In this document: positions 1 through 6,207 of the stretch, piece by piece
Layout: every line of letters starts with the position of its first letter
Numbering within the stretch: the stretch's first letter is position 1
Origin: Campylobacterales bacterium
GTDB lineage: Bacteria > Campylobacterota > Campylobacteria > Campylobacterales > Hydrogenimonadaceae
Direction: 5' to 3'
NCBI GenBank assembly: GCA_027067015.1
Contig: JAMOMS010000217.1
Location: forward strand, 1 to 8,044
Length of the DNA: 8,044 nucleotides
Translations under genes and position numbers: made by a program
The notes under the pieces: model-generated
Told to the model about the DNA's origin: nothing
Databases searched by the model: none
What the model saw: the letters and a program-made list of their open reading frames with translations, nothing else

Positions 1-102
1 TACTTCAATCTCCGTATGCCCAACCAGGGTATGAGCGATCAGGAGATCAAAGATATCATCGAATACTTCAAATGGGTTGACGAAAACGCCAACCTCTTCT
101 AA
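1..102 (+). CDS. nosZ: Nitrous oxide reductase NosZ, C-terminal end (partial)
   Basis: Frame 1 is open from the left edge to a TAA at 100-102 and gives 33 residues beginning YFNLRMPNQGMSDQEIKDII. This is the end of a class I cytochrome c domain: an LRMPN motif whose Met is the likely distal haem ligand, followed by an SDQEIKDIIEYFKW C-terminal helix. NosZ of Campylobacterota carries a fused monohaem cytochrome c domain at its C-terminus, unlike the proteobacterial clade I enzyme, and nosZ is the gene expected just upstream of nosB-nosD. NosZ reduces N2O to N2 in the periplasm at the CuZ copper-sulfur centre. No copper-binding part lies in the window, so the assignment rests on the haem-domain tail plus context. 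A separate small cytochrome c at this place is the main alternative. Confidence 0.82.
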   Translation, partial: YFNLRMPNQGMSDQEIKDIIEYFKWVDENANLF

Positions 103-104
103 GC

Positions 105-155
105 CCTCCCAAGCCGTTAACCCCCGGATTCCGGGGGTTTGGGGAGGTTTTTTTT
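105..155 (+). terminator. Rho-independent terminator after nosZ
   Basis: The inner stem AACCCCCGG (119-127) pairs perfectly with CCGGGGGTT (131-139) across a 3-nt loop. An outer arm CCTCCC (105-110) can pair with GGGAGG (142-147). A run of eight T follows at 148-155. The strong GC stem plus T-tract begins two bases after the nosZ stop codon. It should end most nosZ transcripts and separate nosZ, needed in large amounts, from the downstream assembly and electron-transfer genes. Some read-through into nosB is possible. Confidence 0.92.
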
Positions 156-203
156 CGGCTTTGTTTCGTCAATTATGTCAAATGTTTCATCTTATACCGT
201 CAA

Positions 204-219
204 TTTGATACGTATCAAA
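204..219. promoter_or_regulatory. CRP/FNR-family operator TTGAT-N4-ATCAA
   Basis: TTTGATACGTATCAAA is a perfect 16-bp palindrome. Its core, TTGAT-ACGT-ATCAA (205-218), matches exactly the consensus bound by FNR and many DNR/NNR-type regulators. Its centre, between 211 and 212, lies 41.5 bp upstream of position 253, the start site predicted from the -10 box. That is the classical class II activator position. Known biology: nos genes in Campylobacterota are controlled by CRP/FNR-family regulators (the Nss proteins in Wolinella). Inference: an anaerobic or nitrogen-oxide-sensing member of that family activates nosB onwards. The regulator is not encoded in the window. Confidence 0.85.
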
Positions 220-240
220 AAGGCTTTGGGGCTTTTGCTG

Positions 241-253
241 TATAATCAAATTA
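241..253 (+). promoter_or_regulatory. -10 box and predicted start site of the nosB operon
   Basis: A perfect TATAAT lies at 241-246, which predicts transcription starting near 253, 26 bp before the nosB ATG. No TTGACA-like -35 box is seen at the proper distance (218-223 reads AAAAGG). This is usual both for Campylobacterota sigma-70 promoters and for class II activator-dependent promoters, where the bound regulator takes the place of the -35 contact. The spacing to the palindrome at 204-219 supports this reading. Confidence 0.8.
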
Positions 254-278
254 ACTTCCATTTTTTAAAGGAAACATC

Positions 279-1067
279 ATGAAGAGTTCAATGACAAAAT
301 CGCGAATCTTCACCTTCATCGCTTTTGCGTTGTTGATGTATTGGTTCGTGATTCCGGCCGTGTTGACCCACAATGTGGTGGAGCTGGCCAGGGAGGGCAA
401 GGCCGACCAGATTCCGCCTATTGCCTACAAGGCGTGGAACTACTATACCCAGGGACGTTATGTCAGCCCCAACACTCCCAAGGACGCGGTGGGTGATTTG
501 AAAAAGATGATAGAGGAGGACGCGGAGCTCTCCGTGGTCAGCGCGCCCATCTGGTATGTGGCCCTGGAGGCGCCCAACTATCCCAAGGAGGCCTTCCCAG
601 AGGGAATTCCCGTCTACTACCATTTTGACGGATTCAGCGGTGACGTGCACGAGATGAACACCATCAACCACTTTATCGGGATGGACCCGATGGAGCGGGG
701 CGCGCCCTACCTTCGTGCTGTGGCGCCCTACGCGCTGGTTTTGGTGGCACTGCTGATGGTCTACTATATGCTCTATGACTGGAAGATTCTTGATCTGCTG
801 ATGTGGATTCCGGTGGTTTTACCGGCCGTTTTCCTGGGCTTTTACGCCTACTGGCTTTACTGGTTTGGCCACCATATGCACGATTGGGGGGCTTTTAAGA
901 TCAAACCCTTTATGCCGACGGTCTTCGGGGACGGGAAGGTGGCGCAGTTTACCACCCACTCCTATCCGACAATCGGCTTTTGGCTTTTGCTGGCTATCAG
1001 CGCGTTGAGTCTATTGGCCATTATTTCCAAAAGAAAAGCCCGTAAACTGGCGGCACAGGCGGCATAA
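279..1067 (+). CDS. nosB: NosB-like membrane protein of the nos cluster
   Basis: The 262-residue product has four predicted membrane segments, at about 9-29, 145-166, 170-196 and 229-250, and a basic C-terminal tail (KRKARK). Between the first two lies a domain of about 115 residues that is probably periplasmic. A His-rich GHHMHDW motif (197-203) follows the third segment, then an aromatic and proline-rich loop (about 204-230). The start is supported by AAAGGA at 267-272, six bases before the ATG. Size, topology and place directly after nosZ and before nosD match NosB, known from Wolinella and other Campylobacterota nos clusters, for which no biochemical role is established to my knowledge. 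The His/Met residues would allow metal or haem contact, but that is speculation. It is the first gene of the run driven by the promoter at 204-253. Confidence 0.75.
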   Translation: MKSSMTKSRIFTFIAFALLMYWFVIPAVLTHNVVELAREGKADQIPPIAYKAWNYYTQGRYVSPNTPKDAVGDLKKMIEEDAELSVVSAPIWYVALEAPNYPKEAFPEGIPVYYHFDGFSGDVHEMNTINHFIGMDPMERGAPYLRAVAPYALVLVALLMVYYMLYDWKILDLLMWIPVVLPAVFLGFYAYWLYWFGHHMHDWGAFKIKPFMPTVFGDGKVAQFTTHSYPTIGFWLLLAISALSLLAIISKRKARKLAAQAA

Positions 1068-1072
1068 ACGCG

Positions 1073-2320
1073 ATGATCAAAAGAGTGACGGCGGTGATGA
1101 TGATGACAACGATGGGCCTGATGGCGACCAATGTATTACAGGATGCCATCGACCGGGCCGAGGCGGGCTCCAAACTGGAACTGCCCGCGGGAGAGTATCG
1201 GGGTAATATTGTCATCAACAAACCGCTGATCATTGACGGCGTAAACCAAAAGGCCAAGATCGTCGGGGACGGTAACGGGACGGTGGTGACGATCCGTAGC
1301 GATTACGTCACGATCAAAAATCTCACCATTTTACGAAGCGGCAAGGAACATGAGAAGGTGGACGCGGGTGTTTCAATCAAAAACGCCCGCCACGTGACGG
1401 TAGAGAATTGCCGTATTGATGACTGCCTGTTTGGGATTGACCTGGAGCAGGTGCATGAGTCGGCGATCGTGCGCAACTGGATCCGCTCCAAGCCTTTCAG
1501 CCTGGGACTGCGCGGAGACGCCATCCGGCTTTGGTATAGCAACGACAACAATATCAGCTATAACCACGTCACCCGTTCGCGGGACGTGGTGGTCTGGTAC
1601 AGCCACGGCAACGTCATCGCACACAATTTCGGCGAATATAGCCGCTATTCGCTCCATTTTATGTACGCGGGCAAAAACGAGGTGCTTTACAACACATACG
1701 AGCACAACTCCGTGGGAATCTTTTTCATGTACTCCCAGGATACGGTGGCGATCGGTAATGTCATCAAAAACTCCCTGGGTACCACGGGATTGGGGATTGG
1801 ACTTAAAGACGCCAGCAATTTCACCCTTATCGGCAACACCATGATCTATTGTGCCAGGGGATTATATATTGACCGTTCCCCGTTTCAGCCCGATATGAAA
1901 AACATCATCCGAAATAACCGGATTCTTTACAACGCCGAGGGGATTCATTTTCATTCGCTGAGTATTGACAACGTGATTGAGGGCAATATTTTTAAAGGCA
2001 ACATTGACAACGTGGTGGATGAGGAGCCCTTGCTGGGCCATTCGCTCAAAAACCGGTGGGACGGCAACTACTGGGACGATTATGAGGGGTTTGACCGAGA
2101 CGGCGACGGGATCGGTGATACGCCTTATAACCTGTTTTACTACGCCGACAGGATGTGGTTGCTTAATCCCAATGTTAAATTCTTCTACGCTTCGCCGGTG
2201 GTGTCGATTTTAAACTTCCTGGCGAAATTGGCGCCGCTTTCGGAGCCACTGCGCCTGCTGGAAGACAAACATCCTGTTATGCAGGAATCATATCTGGAAA
2301 AAGAGGGGGTTGTCCGATGA
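1073..2320 (+). CDS. nosD: NosD, periplasmic beta-helix copper-centre assembly protein
   Basis: The 415-residue protein has an N-terminal signal peptide (residues 1-18, basic MIKR then hydrophobic, Met-rich, likely cut after LMA). Many short parallel beta-helix (CASH/PbH1-type) turns follow, for example NNISYNHV, GNVIAHNF, NEVLYNTY, DTVAIGNV, NFTLIGNT and NVIEGNIF, over about 40-320. The family hallmark GNYWDDYEG lies at 331-339, followed by an acidic DRDGDGIGD and TPY. NosD works with the ABC proteins NosF and NosY in building the copper-sulfur centres of NosZ. It starts 5 bp after nosB and overlaps nosG by 4 bp (ATGA). No good ribosome binding site precedes the ATG, so translation is probably coupled to nosB. 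Later in-frame ATGs would cut into the signal peptide, so the first is kept. Length is normal for the family. Confidence 0.95.
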   Translation: MIKRVTAVMMMTTMGLMATNVLQDAIDRAEAGSKLELPAGEYRGNIVINKPLIIDGVNQKAKIVGDGNGTVVTIRSDYVTIKNLTILRSGKEHEKVDAGVSIKNARHVTVENCRIDDCLFGIDLEQVHESAIVRNWIRSKPFSLGLRGDAIRLWYSNDNNISYNHVTRSRDVVVWYSHGNVIAHNFGEYSRYSLHFMYAGKNEVLYNTYEHNSVGIFFMYSQDTVAIGNVIKNSLGTTGLGIGLKDASNFTLIGNTMIYCARGLYIDRSPFQPDMKNIIRNNRILYNAEGIHFHSLSIDNVIEGNIFKGNIDNVVDEEPLLGHSLKNRWDGNYWDDYEGFDRDGDGIGDTPYNLFYYADRMWLLNPNVKFFYASPVVSILNFLAKLAPLSEPLRLLEDKHPVMQESYLEKEGVVR

Positions 2321-3120
2321 GTGCGGATGAGACAAAAAAGAGACGTAAGTTTATGCAACAGATGACCGGTCTGGGGGTTCTCGGACTGGCCACTGCCGGG
2401 GGGATTTTGGGCGCGCCCTATCTTAAGGCGGCGCCCGAGAGATTGCGGCCGCCGGGCGCGGTGAGCGAAGAGGAGTTTATCGGGCTTTGCATCAAGTGCG
2501 GTCAATGTCTGCAGGTCTGCCCCTATGACTCTATTATTTTGGAGGATATTGACGGCAAAGCGGGGGTCGGTATGGCCTATATCGAGCCCAGGGAACGGGG
2601 ATGTTATCTGTGCGAGGCGTTCCCCTGTATTCTGGCTTGTCCCAGCGGGGCGCTGGACCATGAGCACGACAGCATCGAGTTTGTGCACATGGGGGTGGCG
2701 GTGGTGCACAATCCCGACGCCTGCCTGGCCAAAACGGGCAAGCCGGTGCCTGATGCGGCGATCGACCGTATCTATGACCACACCACGGTGCTTACCGACG
2801 CCGAACGGCGAAGCAAAAAGGTGACGGTCGATCCCAACGAGCCGGAGAAGGTGCAACTGCAAAAGCAGGTGCTGGTGGATCTGGAGAAGCATCGGGGCGA
2901 GAATCCCTGTACCATCTGCGCCGATATGTGTCCGTTTCACCCCGATCCCTCCGCGGCGATCGGGATGGTGGACGCCAAAGGGGGCGGTATGTTGCCCGAA
3001 ATCAGGGAGGCGTGCAACGGTTGCGGCGCCTGCGTGGAATTGTGCCCGACGGATGTGATCAAAGTGATACCGCGCAAAAACTACGCCCAAATCTACGGGC
3101 AAGGAGAGAACCATGCGTAA
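2317..3120 (+). CDS. nosG: NosG, Tat-exported polyferredoxin (NapG-like)
   Basis: The 267-residue protein starts with a twin-arginine signal (KKRRKFM at 7-13, then a hydrophobic stretch 15-33), so it should be exported folded. Sixteen cysteines are enough for four [4Fe-4S] clusters: C58/61/64/68, C96/99/104/108, C198/201/205 with a fourth ligand that is probably C136, and C233/236/239/243. This is the MauM/NapG pattern. With the membrane protein NosH it is expected to form a menaquinol-oxidising unit that feeds NosC1/NosC2 and finally NosZ, replacing the NosR of clade I organisms. GAGGGGG at 2303-2309 is a suitable ribosome binding site, and the start overlaps the nosD stop. The napG gene is a close relative, but the nos context decides the name. 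Confidence 0.93.
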   Translation: MSADETKKRRKFMQQMTGLGVLGLATAGGILGAPYLKAAPERLRPPGAVSEEEFIGLCIKCGQCLQVCPYDSIILEDIDGKAGVGMAYIEPRERGCYLCEAFPCILACPSGALDHEHDSIEFVHMGVAVVHNPDACLAKTGKPVPDAAIDRIYDHTTVLTDAERRSKKVTVDPNEPEKVQLQKQVLVDLEKHRGENPCTICADMCPFHPDPSAAIGMVDAKGGGMLPEIREACNGCGACVELCPTDVIKVIPRKNYAQIYGQGENHA

Positions 3121-3679
3121 AAGAGGTTTATGGATAGCCGCGCTAAGCGTTGCCGTTATACTGGCCGGATGCGGGGATAAAAAAGAGAAAGAGCAGGCTC
3201 ACGTCGCTGTGCCGGGGCAGATCAAGGTGACGACGGGCGCGGTGAAAAAGAGCGCGACCAAAGAGGTCTCCAAAGAAAACAGCGGCCAATTTTACTACTC
3301 CTACAACCGGGAGAAAAAAGGATCTGGCGCCGAAGAGGCGAAGAAGCGCCGCACGACATTGGACGCTTATCTTAATATCCGCTCACCCTATGAGAGGGTA
3401 CAGATTGAGCTGATGATCCAAAAGCTGAGCAAGGAGTTTCGTATCAAGTGTTCGCCGTGTCACGACGACTACGCCAACGGCGTGATCGGGCCCTCTTTGC
3501 TTGACAAGGACGGTGATTATATCTACCATCAACTGATGGCGTTTAAATCGGGTGAAAAGAAAAATACCCTCATGAAACAGCTGGTACAGATGAACGATGA
3601 TAAAACGCTCCGCGCCATCGCGGACGAGATTGCCAAATTCAACAAACAAATTCGGGAAATGAGAAAGGGTAGATCATGA
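3113..3679 (+). CDS. nosC1: NosC1, monohaem cytochrome c lipoprotein
   Basis: The 188-residue product has a lipoprotein signal with lipobox LAGC (residues 17-20, lipidated Cys20). A charged, low-complexity linker of about 80 residues follows, then a small cytochrome c domain with haem motif CSPCH (113-117) and GVIGPSLL. The likely distal ligand is Met160 (LVQMNDD) or Met154. It should sit on the periplasmic face of the cytoplasmic membrane (a lipid anchor in another membrane cannot be excluded) and carry electrons from NosGH toward NosZ. The gene overlaps nosG by 8 bp and nosC2 by 4 bp. AAGGAG at 3101-3106, six bases before the ATG, fixes the start. Its haem domain resembles that of NosC2 (shared GVIGP, FKSG and KN blocks), which suggests an old tandem duplication. 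Confidence 0.92.
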   Translation: MRKRGLWIAALSVAVILAGCGDKKEKEQAHVAVPGQIKVTTGAVKKSATKEVSKENSGQFYYSYNREKKGSGAEEAKKRRTTLDAYLNIRSPYERVQIELMIQKLSKEFRIKCSPCHDDYANGVIGPSLLDKDGDYIYHQLMAFKSGEKKNTLMKQLVQMNDDKTLRAIADEIAKFNKQIREMRKGRS

Positions 3680-4200
3680 TTCGACATATTATCGCAGCCA
3701 TAGCGACCCTGCTGGCACTGTGGGCTATGGTGTTTATGTATCAACTGGACCAAAAGGCTGAACGGTATCGCCTGATTCGCGATATCATCGAAAAGACGAA
3801 GATGGAAGTGAAGGTGGAACAGACCACGCCTTCGGTTGAGGAGCCGATCCAGGCGCCGCCGGTCGATACGGCTCAAGAACGCAAAAAAGAGGATGATGAG
3901 ATCGCCAAGAAGCTCAAAGCCCTCAAAGAGCGGGCCGGTAACGTCATGGCCTTTAAAGTGAGTCCGCTGTATAAACAGAAGTGCTCCTCTTGCCACGGTG
4001 TCAACGGGGAAGGGGTGATCGGCCCCAAACTGATCGGCAAGAGCTCCGAAGAGGTCTACCAGGCCCTGAGCGACTTTAAAAGCGGCAAACGGAAAAACTA
4101 TGTCATGTACGGCCTGCTCGCGAAAATGAGTGACGAACAGCTTAAATCTTTGGCCGAGGAGATCGGATCGTTCAAAGAGAAACTGGAAGCGGCGCAGTAA
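3676..4200 (+). CDS. nosC2: NosC2, membrane-anchored monohaem cytochrome c
   Basis: The 174-residue protein begins with an uncleaved-looking membrane anchor (about 4-23) and no lipobox. A charged, proline-containing linker (about 25-90) follows, then a cytochrome c domain with haem motif CSSCH (103-107). GVNGEGVIGPKLIG comes next, and Met151 (LLAKMSDEQ) is the likely sixth haem ligand. It is expected to face the periplasm and act with NosC1 between the NosGH quinol dehydrogenase and the haem domain of NosZ. AAAGGG (3664-3669) lies six bases before the ATG, and the start overlaps the nosC1 stop (ATGA). The anchor type is the clearest difference from NosC1. The order of electron transfer between the two cannot be read from the sequence. 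Confidence 0.92.
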   Translation: MIRHIIAAIATLLALWAMVFMYQLDQKAERYRLIRDIIEKTKMEVKVEQTTPSVEEPIQAPPVDTAQERKKEDDEIAKKLKALKERAGNVMAFKVSPLYKQKCSSCHGVNGEGVIGPKLIGKSSEEVYQALSDFKSGKRKNYVMYGLLAKMSDEQLKSLAEEIGSFKEKLEAAQ

Positions 4201-4203
4201 GCG

Positions 4204-4218
4204 CCCTTTTGGAAAGGG
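4204..4218 (+). promoter_or_regulatory. Hairpin enclosing the nosH ribosome binding site
   Basis: CCCTTT (4204-4209) pairs perfectly with AAAGGG (4213-4218) over the 3-nt loop TGG. AAAGGG is also the ribosome binding site of nosH, six bases before its ATG. The hairpin starts three bases after the nosC2 stop, so a ribosome finishing nosC2 would open it. A coupling role is inferred. A six-pair helix can also arise by chance. Confidence 0.5.
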
Positions 4219-4224
4219 TAAACG

Positions 4225-5136
4225 ATGGACAGATACAACGGCTCGATACGTGAAATTATTCGTGCCCCGTTTTTCTCGACCTTTTTCTACAAAACGAAAA
4301 ACGGCGGCACCCGGCCCACCTGGCGTTTTTGGCGCTGGGTCAGCGTGATTGTCATCAATATCGCCTTTTTCCTCTCCTACCATATCGACATCCAGTTGCT
4401 GGAGGGGACAATGAGCGGATCGCGCCTGCTGGGTTTTCACCTCATTGACCTCTTTACGGCCATAGAGACCTGGGCGGCGACGCACGTGATTCATACCAAC
4501 ATGATCATCGGGTCGGTGACCATCCTGGTTTTTTATTTGCTTGTCGGAGGCAAGAGCTTTTGCGCCTGGGCCTGTCCGTACGGGATTGTCAGCGAGATAG
4601 GCGAGCATATTCACCAGACACTGGTCGCCAAAAAGATCATCAAAGAGCGCCAGTGGGACTGGCGGATCCGCTACGCGTTTTGGGCGGTGATTTTGATTGT
4701 GACCTTCGTGGACGGCTTTTTGGTTTTTGAGGTGATCAACCCCATCGGGATCATCAGCCGCTTCATCGTCTACGGCTGGAGCCTGGCGGTTGTCTGGGTA
4801 CTGGTGATCTTGTTGTTTGAGATCTTCTATTCACGCCGGATGTGGTGCCGCTATATCTGCCCCGTGGGAACGACTTATAACCTGCTGGGCTGGGTGAGCG
4901 CCACACGGGTACAGTGGGATATGGACAAGTGCGACCACTGCGGCGCCTGTCTGGACGCGTGTTTTGAGAACCATGTTATTGAGTTTACCAAGCCCAAATA
5001 CGACAAGGAACGCAAAGAGAAAGGCGTGAGTAAACAGCTGGTCATTAACGGCGACTGCACTCTGTGCGCCCGCTGTTTCGATGTCTGTCATACCGACGCC
5101 TACAACTTCGAGTTCCGGTTGAAAGATCTGGTCTGA
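4225..5136 (+). CDS. nosH: NosH, membrane iron-sulfur quinol dehydrogenase subunit (NapH-like)
   Basis: The 303-residue protein has about four to five membrane segments (roughly 37-55, 93-108, 150-170 and 183-202, with a weaker one near 68-82). Two CxxxCP motifs of the NapH/NosR/CcoG type are present, CAWACP (113-118) and CRYICP (208-213). The C-terminus carries two ferredoxin motifs, C236/239/242/246 and C278/281/284/288, on the cytoplasmic side by analogy with NapH. The second motif of each ferredoxin site ends in CF or CH rather than the usual CP. With NosG it likely moves electrons from menaquinol to the periplasmic cytochromes. The start is supported by AAAGGG at 4213-4218, which lies in a hairpin. 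It shares one base with the nosF start (TGATG). Confidence 0.94.
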   Translation: MDRYNGSIREIIRAPFFSTFFYKTKNGGTRPTWRFWRWVSVIVINIAFFLSYHIDIQLLEGTMSGSRLLGFHLIDLFTAIETWAATHVIHTNMIIGSVTILVFYLLVGGKSFCAWACPYGIVSEIGEHIHQTLVAKKIIKERQWDWRIRYAFWAVILIVTFVDGFLVFEVINPIGIISRFIVYGWSLAVVWVLVILLFEIFYSRRMWCRYICPVGTTYNLLGWVSATRVQWDMDKCDHCGACLDACFENHVIEFTKPKYDKERKEKGVSKQLVINGDCTLCARCFDVCHTDAYNFEFRLKDLV

Positions 5137-5783
5137 TGACGGCGATTGTCGAAGCGAAAAACGTTGTCAAAACCTTTATGGGGGTGCGGGTTTTGGATGA
5201 CGTGAGCCTGCGGATCGATCCGGGCCAGAAGGTGGCGATGGTGGGCCCCAACGGGGCGGGAAAGACCACGCTGGTGCGCTCTTTGCTGGGGTTTTACCAC
5301 ATTGACGGCGGGACGATCCGTGTGGCGGGACATGATCCGATCAAATCCCGTACCGACGTGTTGCGGGAAGTAAGCTTTATTCCCCAGCTTCCGCCGCCCG
5401 TGCGCTTGAGCGTATCGGAGCTTTTGACCTTTATTGAGCGCAGTACAGGCACGCCGCAGGCGCGCATCGTCGCCCAGGCCGAGGCGATGGAGCTGGATAT
5501 TCAGGGCCATCGGCACAAACCCTTTTTCAAACTCTCCGGCGGAATGAAGCAAAAGCTCTTGATCGCCATCGCCCTGGCGCGGCGCAGTCGACTCTTTGTC
5601 TTTGACGAGCCCACGGCCAACCTCGACCCGGCGGCCAGGGAGCACTTCTATCGCCTTCTTTCATCGCTCGATTACGAGCACGCGACCATTTTCATTACCC
5701 ACCGGGTGGAGGAGATTGAGGGGTTGGCCAACCGCAAAGTGACGATGGATCTGGGAAAGGTGGTGGAGGATGAGACACTATAG
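5136..5783 (+). CDS. nosF: NosF, ABC transporter ATPase for copper-centre assembly
   Basis: The 215-residue ATP-binding protein has all ABC motifs: Walker A GPNGAGKT (37-44), Q-loop Gln84, signature LSGGM (133-137), Walker B LFVFDE (153-158), D-loop NLD (162-164) and switch His189. The open frame continues upstream to 5064. The ATG at 5136 is chosen because it abuts the nosH stop (TGATG), because the upstream part would overlap the nosH ferredoxin codons, and because ABC domains normally begin at a sequence like MTAIVEAKNVVKTF. It is somewhat short compared with typical NosF (about 300 residues in clade I) and lacks a C-terminal extension. It is expected to power NosY and act with NosD in supplying sulfur or another component for the CuZ centre. 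Confidence 0.93.
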   Translation: MTAIVEAKNVVKTFMGVRVLDDVSLRIDPGQKVAMVGPNGAGKTTLVRSLLGFYHIDGGTIRVAGHDPIKSRTDVLREVSFIPQLPPPVRLSVSELLTFIERSTGTPQARIVAQAEAMELDIQGHRHKPFFKLSGGMKQKLLIAIALARRSRLFVFDEPTANLDPAAREHFYRLLSSLDYEHATIFITHRVEEIEGLANRKVTMDLGKVVEDETL

Positions 5784-6207
5784 TTTCTGGCTTATAGCCT
5801 TGTTGTTGCTTTTTGGCGGTTGTGAGAAAAAAGATTGGCACCAACCCGAAAAGATCCATTGGGACAGGGATATGTGCGAGCGTTGCAAGATGGCCGTGAG
5901 CGAGCGCAAATACGCCACGGAGGTGATTGATCCCAAAACCCGCAAACACTACAAGTTTGACGACATAGGTTGCGCGATTTTGTGGTTTAAGGAGGAGAAA
6001 AAACCCTGGGAGGATCAGGCGATTATCTGGGTGAAAGACGGCAAGAGCGGCGAGTGGATTGATGCCAAAAAAGCCTGGTACTCGACCGACAAGATTACGC
6101 CGATGGGTTACGGTTTTACGGCCTATAAGAAAAAAGAGGACGCCGGAAAAGGCGAGGTGATCGACTACGGCGAAGTGCGGCGGCGCGTTTTGAAGAGAGG
6201 AAGATAG
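5770..6207 (+). CDS. nosL: NosL-family copper chaperone lipoprotein (first copy)
   Basis: The 145-residue product has a lipoprotein signal with lipobox FGGC (Cys18). A MCERCKM motif (35-41) corresponds to the MCxxCGM copper motif of NosL, with Lys in place of Gly. DDIGC (64-68) is the second conserved NosL block, and IDAKKAWY (97-104) and TPMGYGF (110-116) match the later ones. NosL lipoproteins bind Cu(I) and deliver it to NosZ. The gene overlaps nosF by 14 bp and its stop codon touches the nosY ATG, so it sits between the ATPase and permease of one ABC system. GGGAAAGG at 5753-5760 is a plausible ribosome binding site. In the Wolinella order nosF is followed directly by nosY. The C-terminus is basic (RRRVLKRGR). 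Confidence 0.88.
   Translation: MRHYSFWLIALLLLFGGCEKKDWHQPEKIHWDRDMCERCKMAVSERKYATEVIDPKTRKHYKFDDIGCAILWFKEEKKPWEDQAIIWVKDGKSGEWIDAKKAWYSTDKITPMGYGFTAYKKKEDAGKGEVIDYGEVRRRVLKRGR

Noticed and set aside
218..223. -35 box for the nosB promoter
   Set aside because: The sequence at the proper spacing is AAAAGG, which does not resemble TTGACA. The activator site explains the promoter better.
1416..1844. Open frame in another + frame inside nosD (142 codons)
   Set aside because: It is a shadow of nosD, rich in Ser/Thr/Trp/Arg, with no family match. The nosD beta-helix repeats cover the same bases.
2185..3114. Long open frame on the - strand (309 codons)
   Set aside because: It is antisense to nosG and the nosD end. 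There is no plausible protein family, signal or ribosome binding site.
3529..4614. Long open frame on the - strand (361 codons)
   Set aside because: It lies antisense to nosC1, nosC2 and nosH, whose haem and Fe-S motifs are unmistakable. Its translation has no recognisable domain and is rich in His/Arg typical of antisense frames in GC-rich genes.
5064..5135. Upstream extension of the nosF frame
   Set aside because: It would overlap the codons of the second NosH ferredoxin motif and add an Arg-rich stretch not found in ABC ATPases. The ATG at 5136 is linked to the nosH stop.
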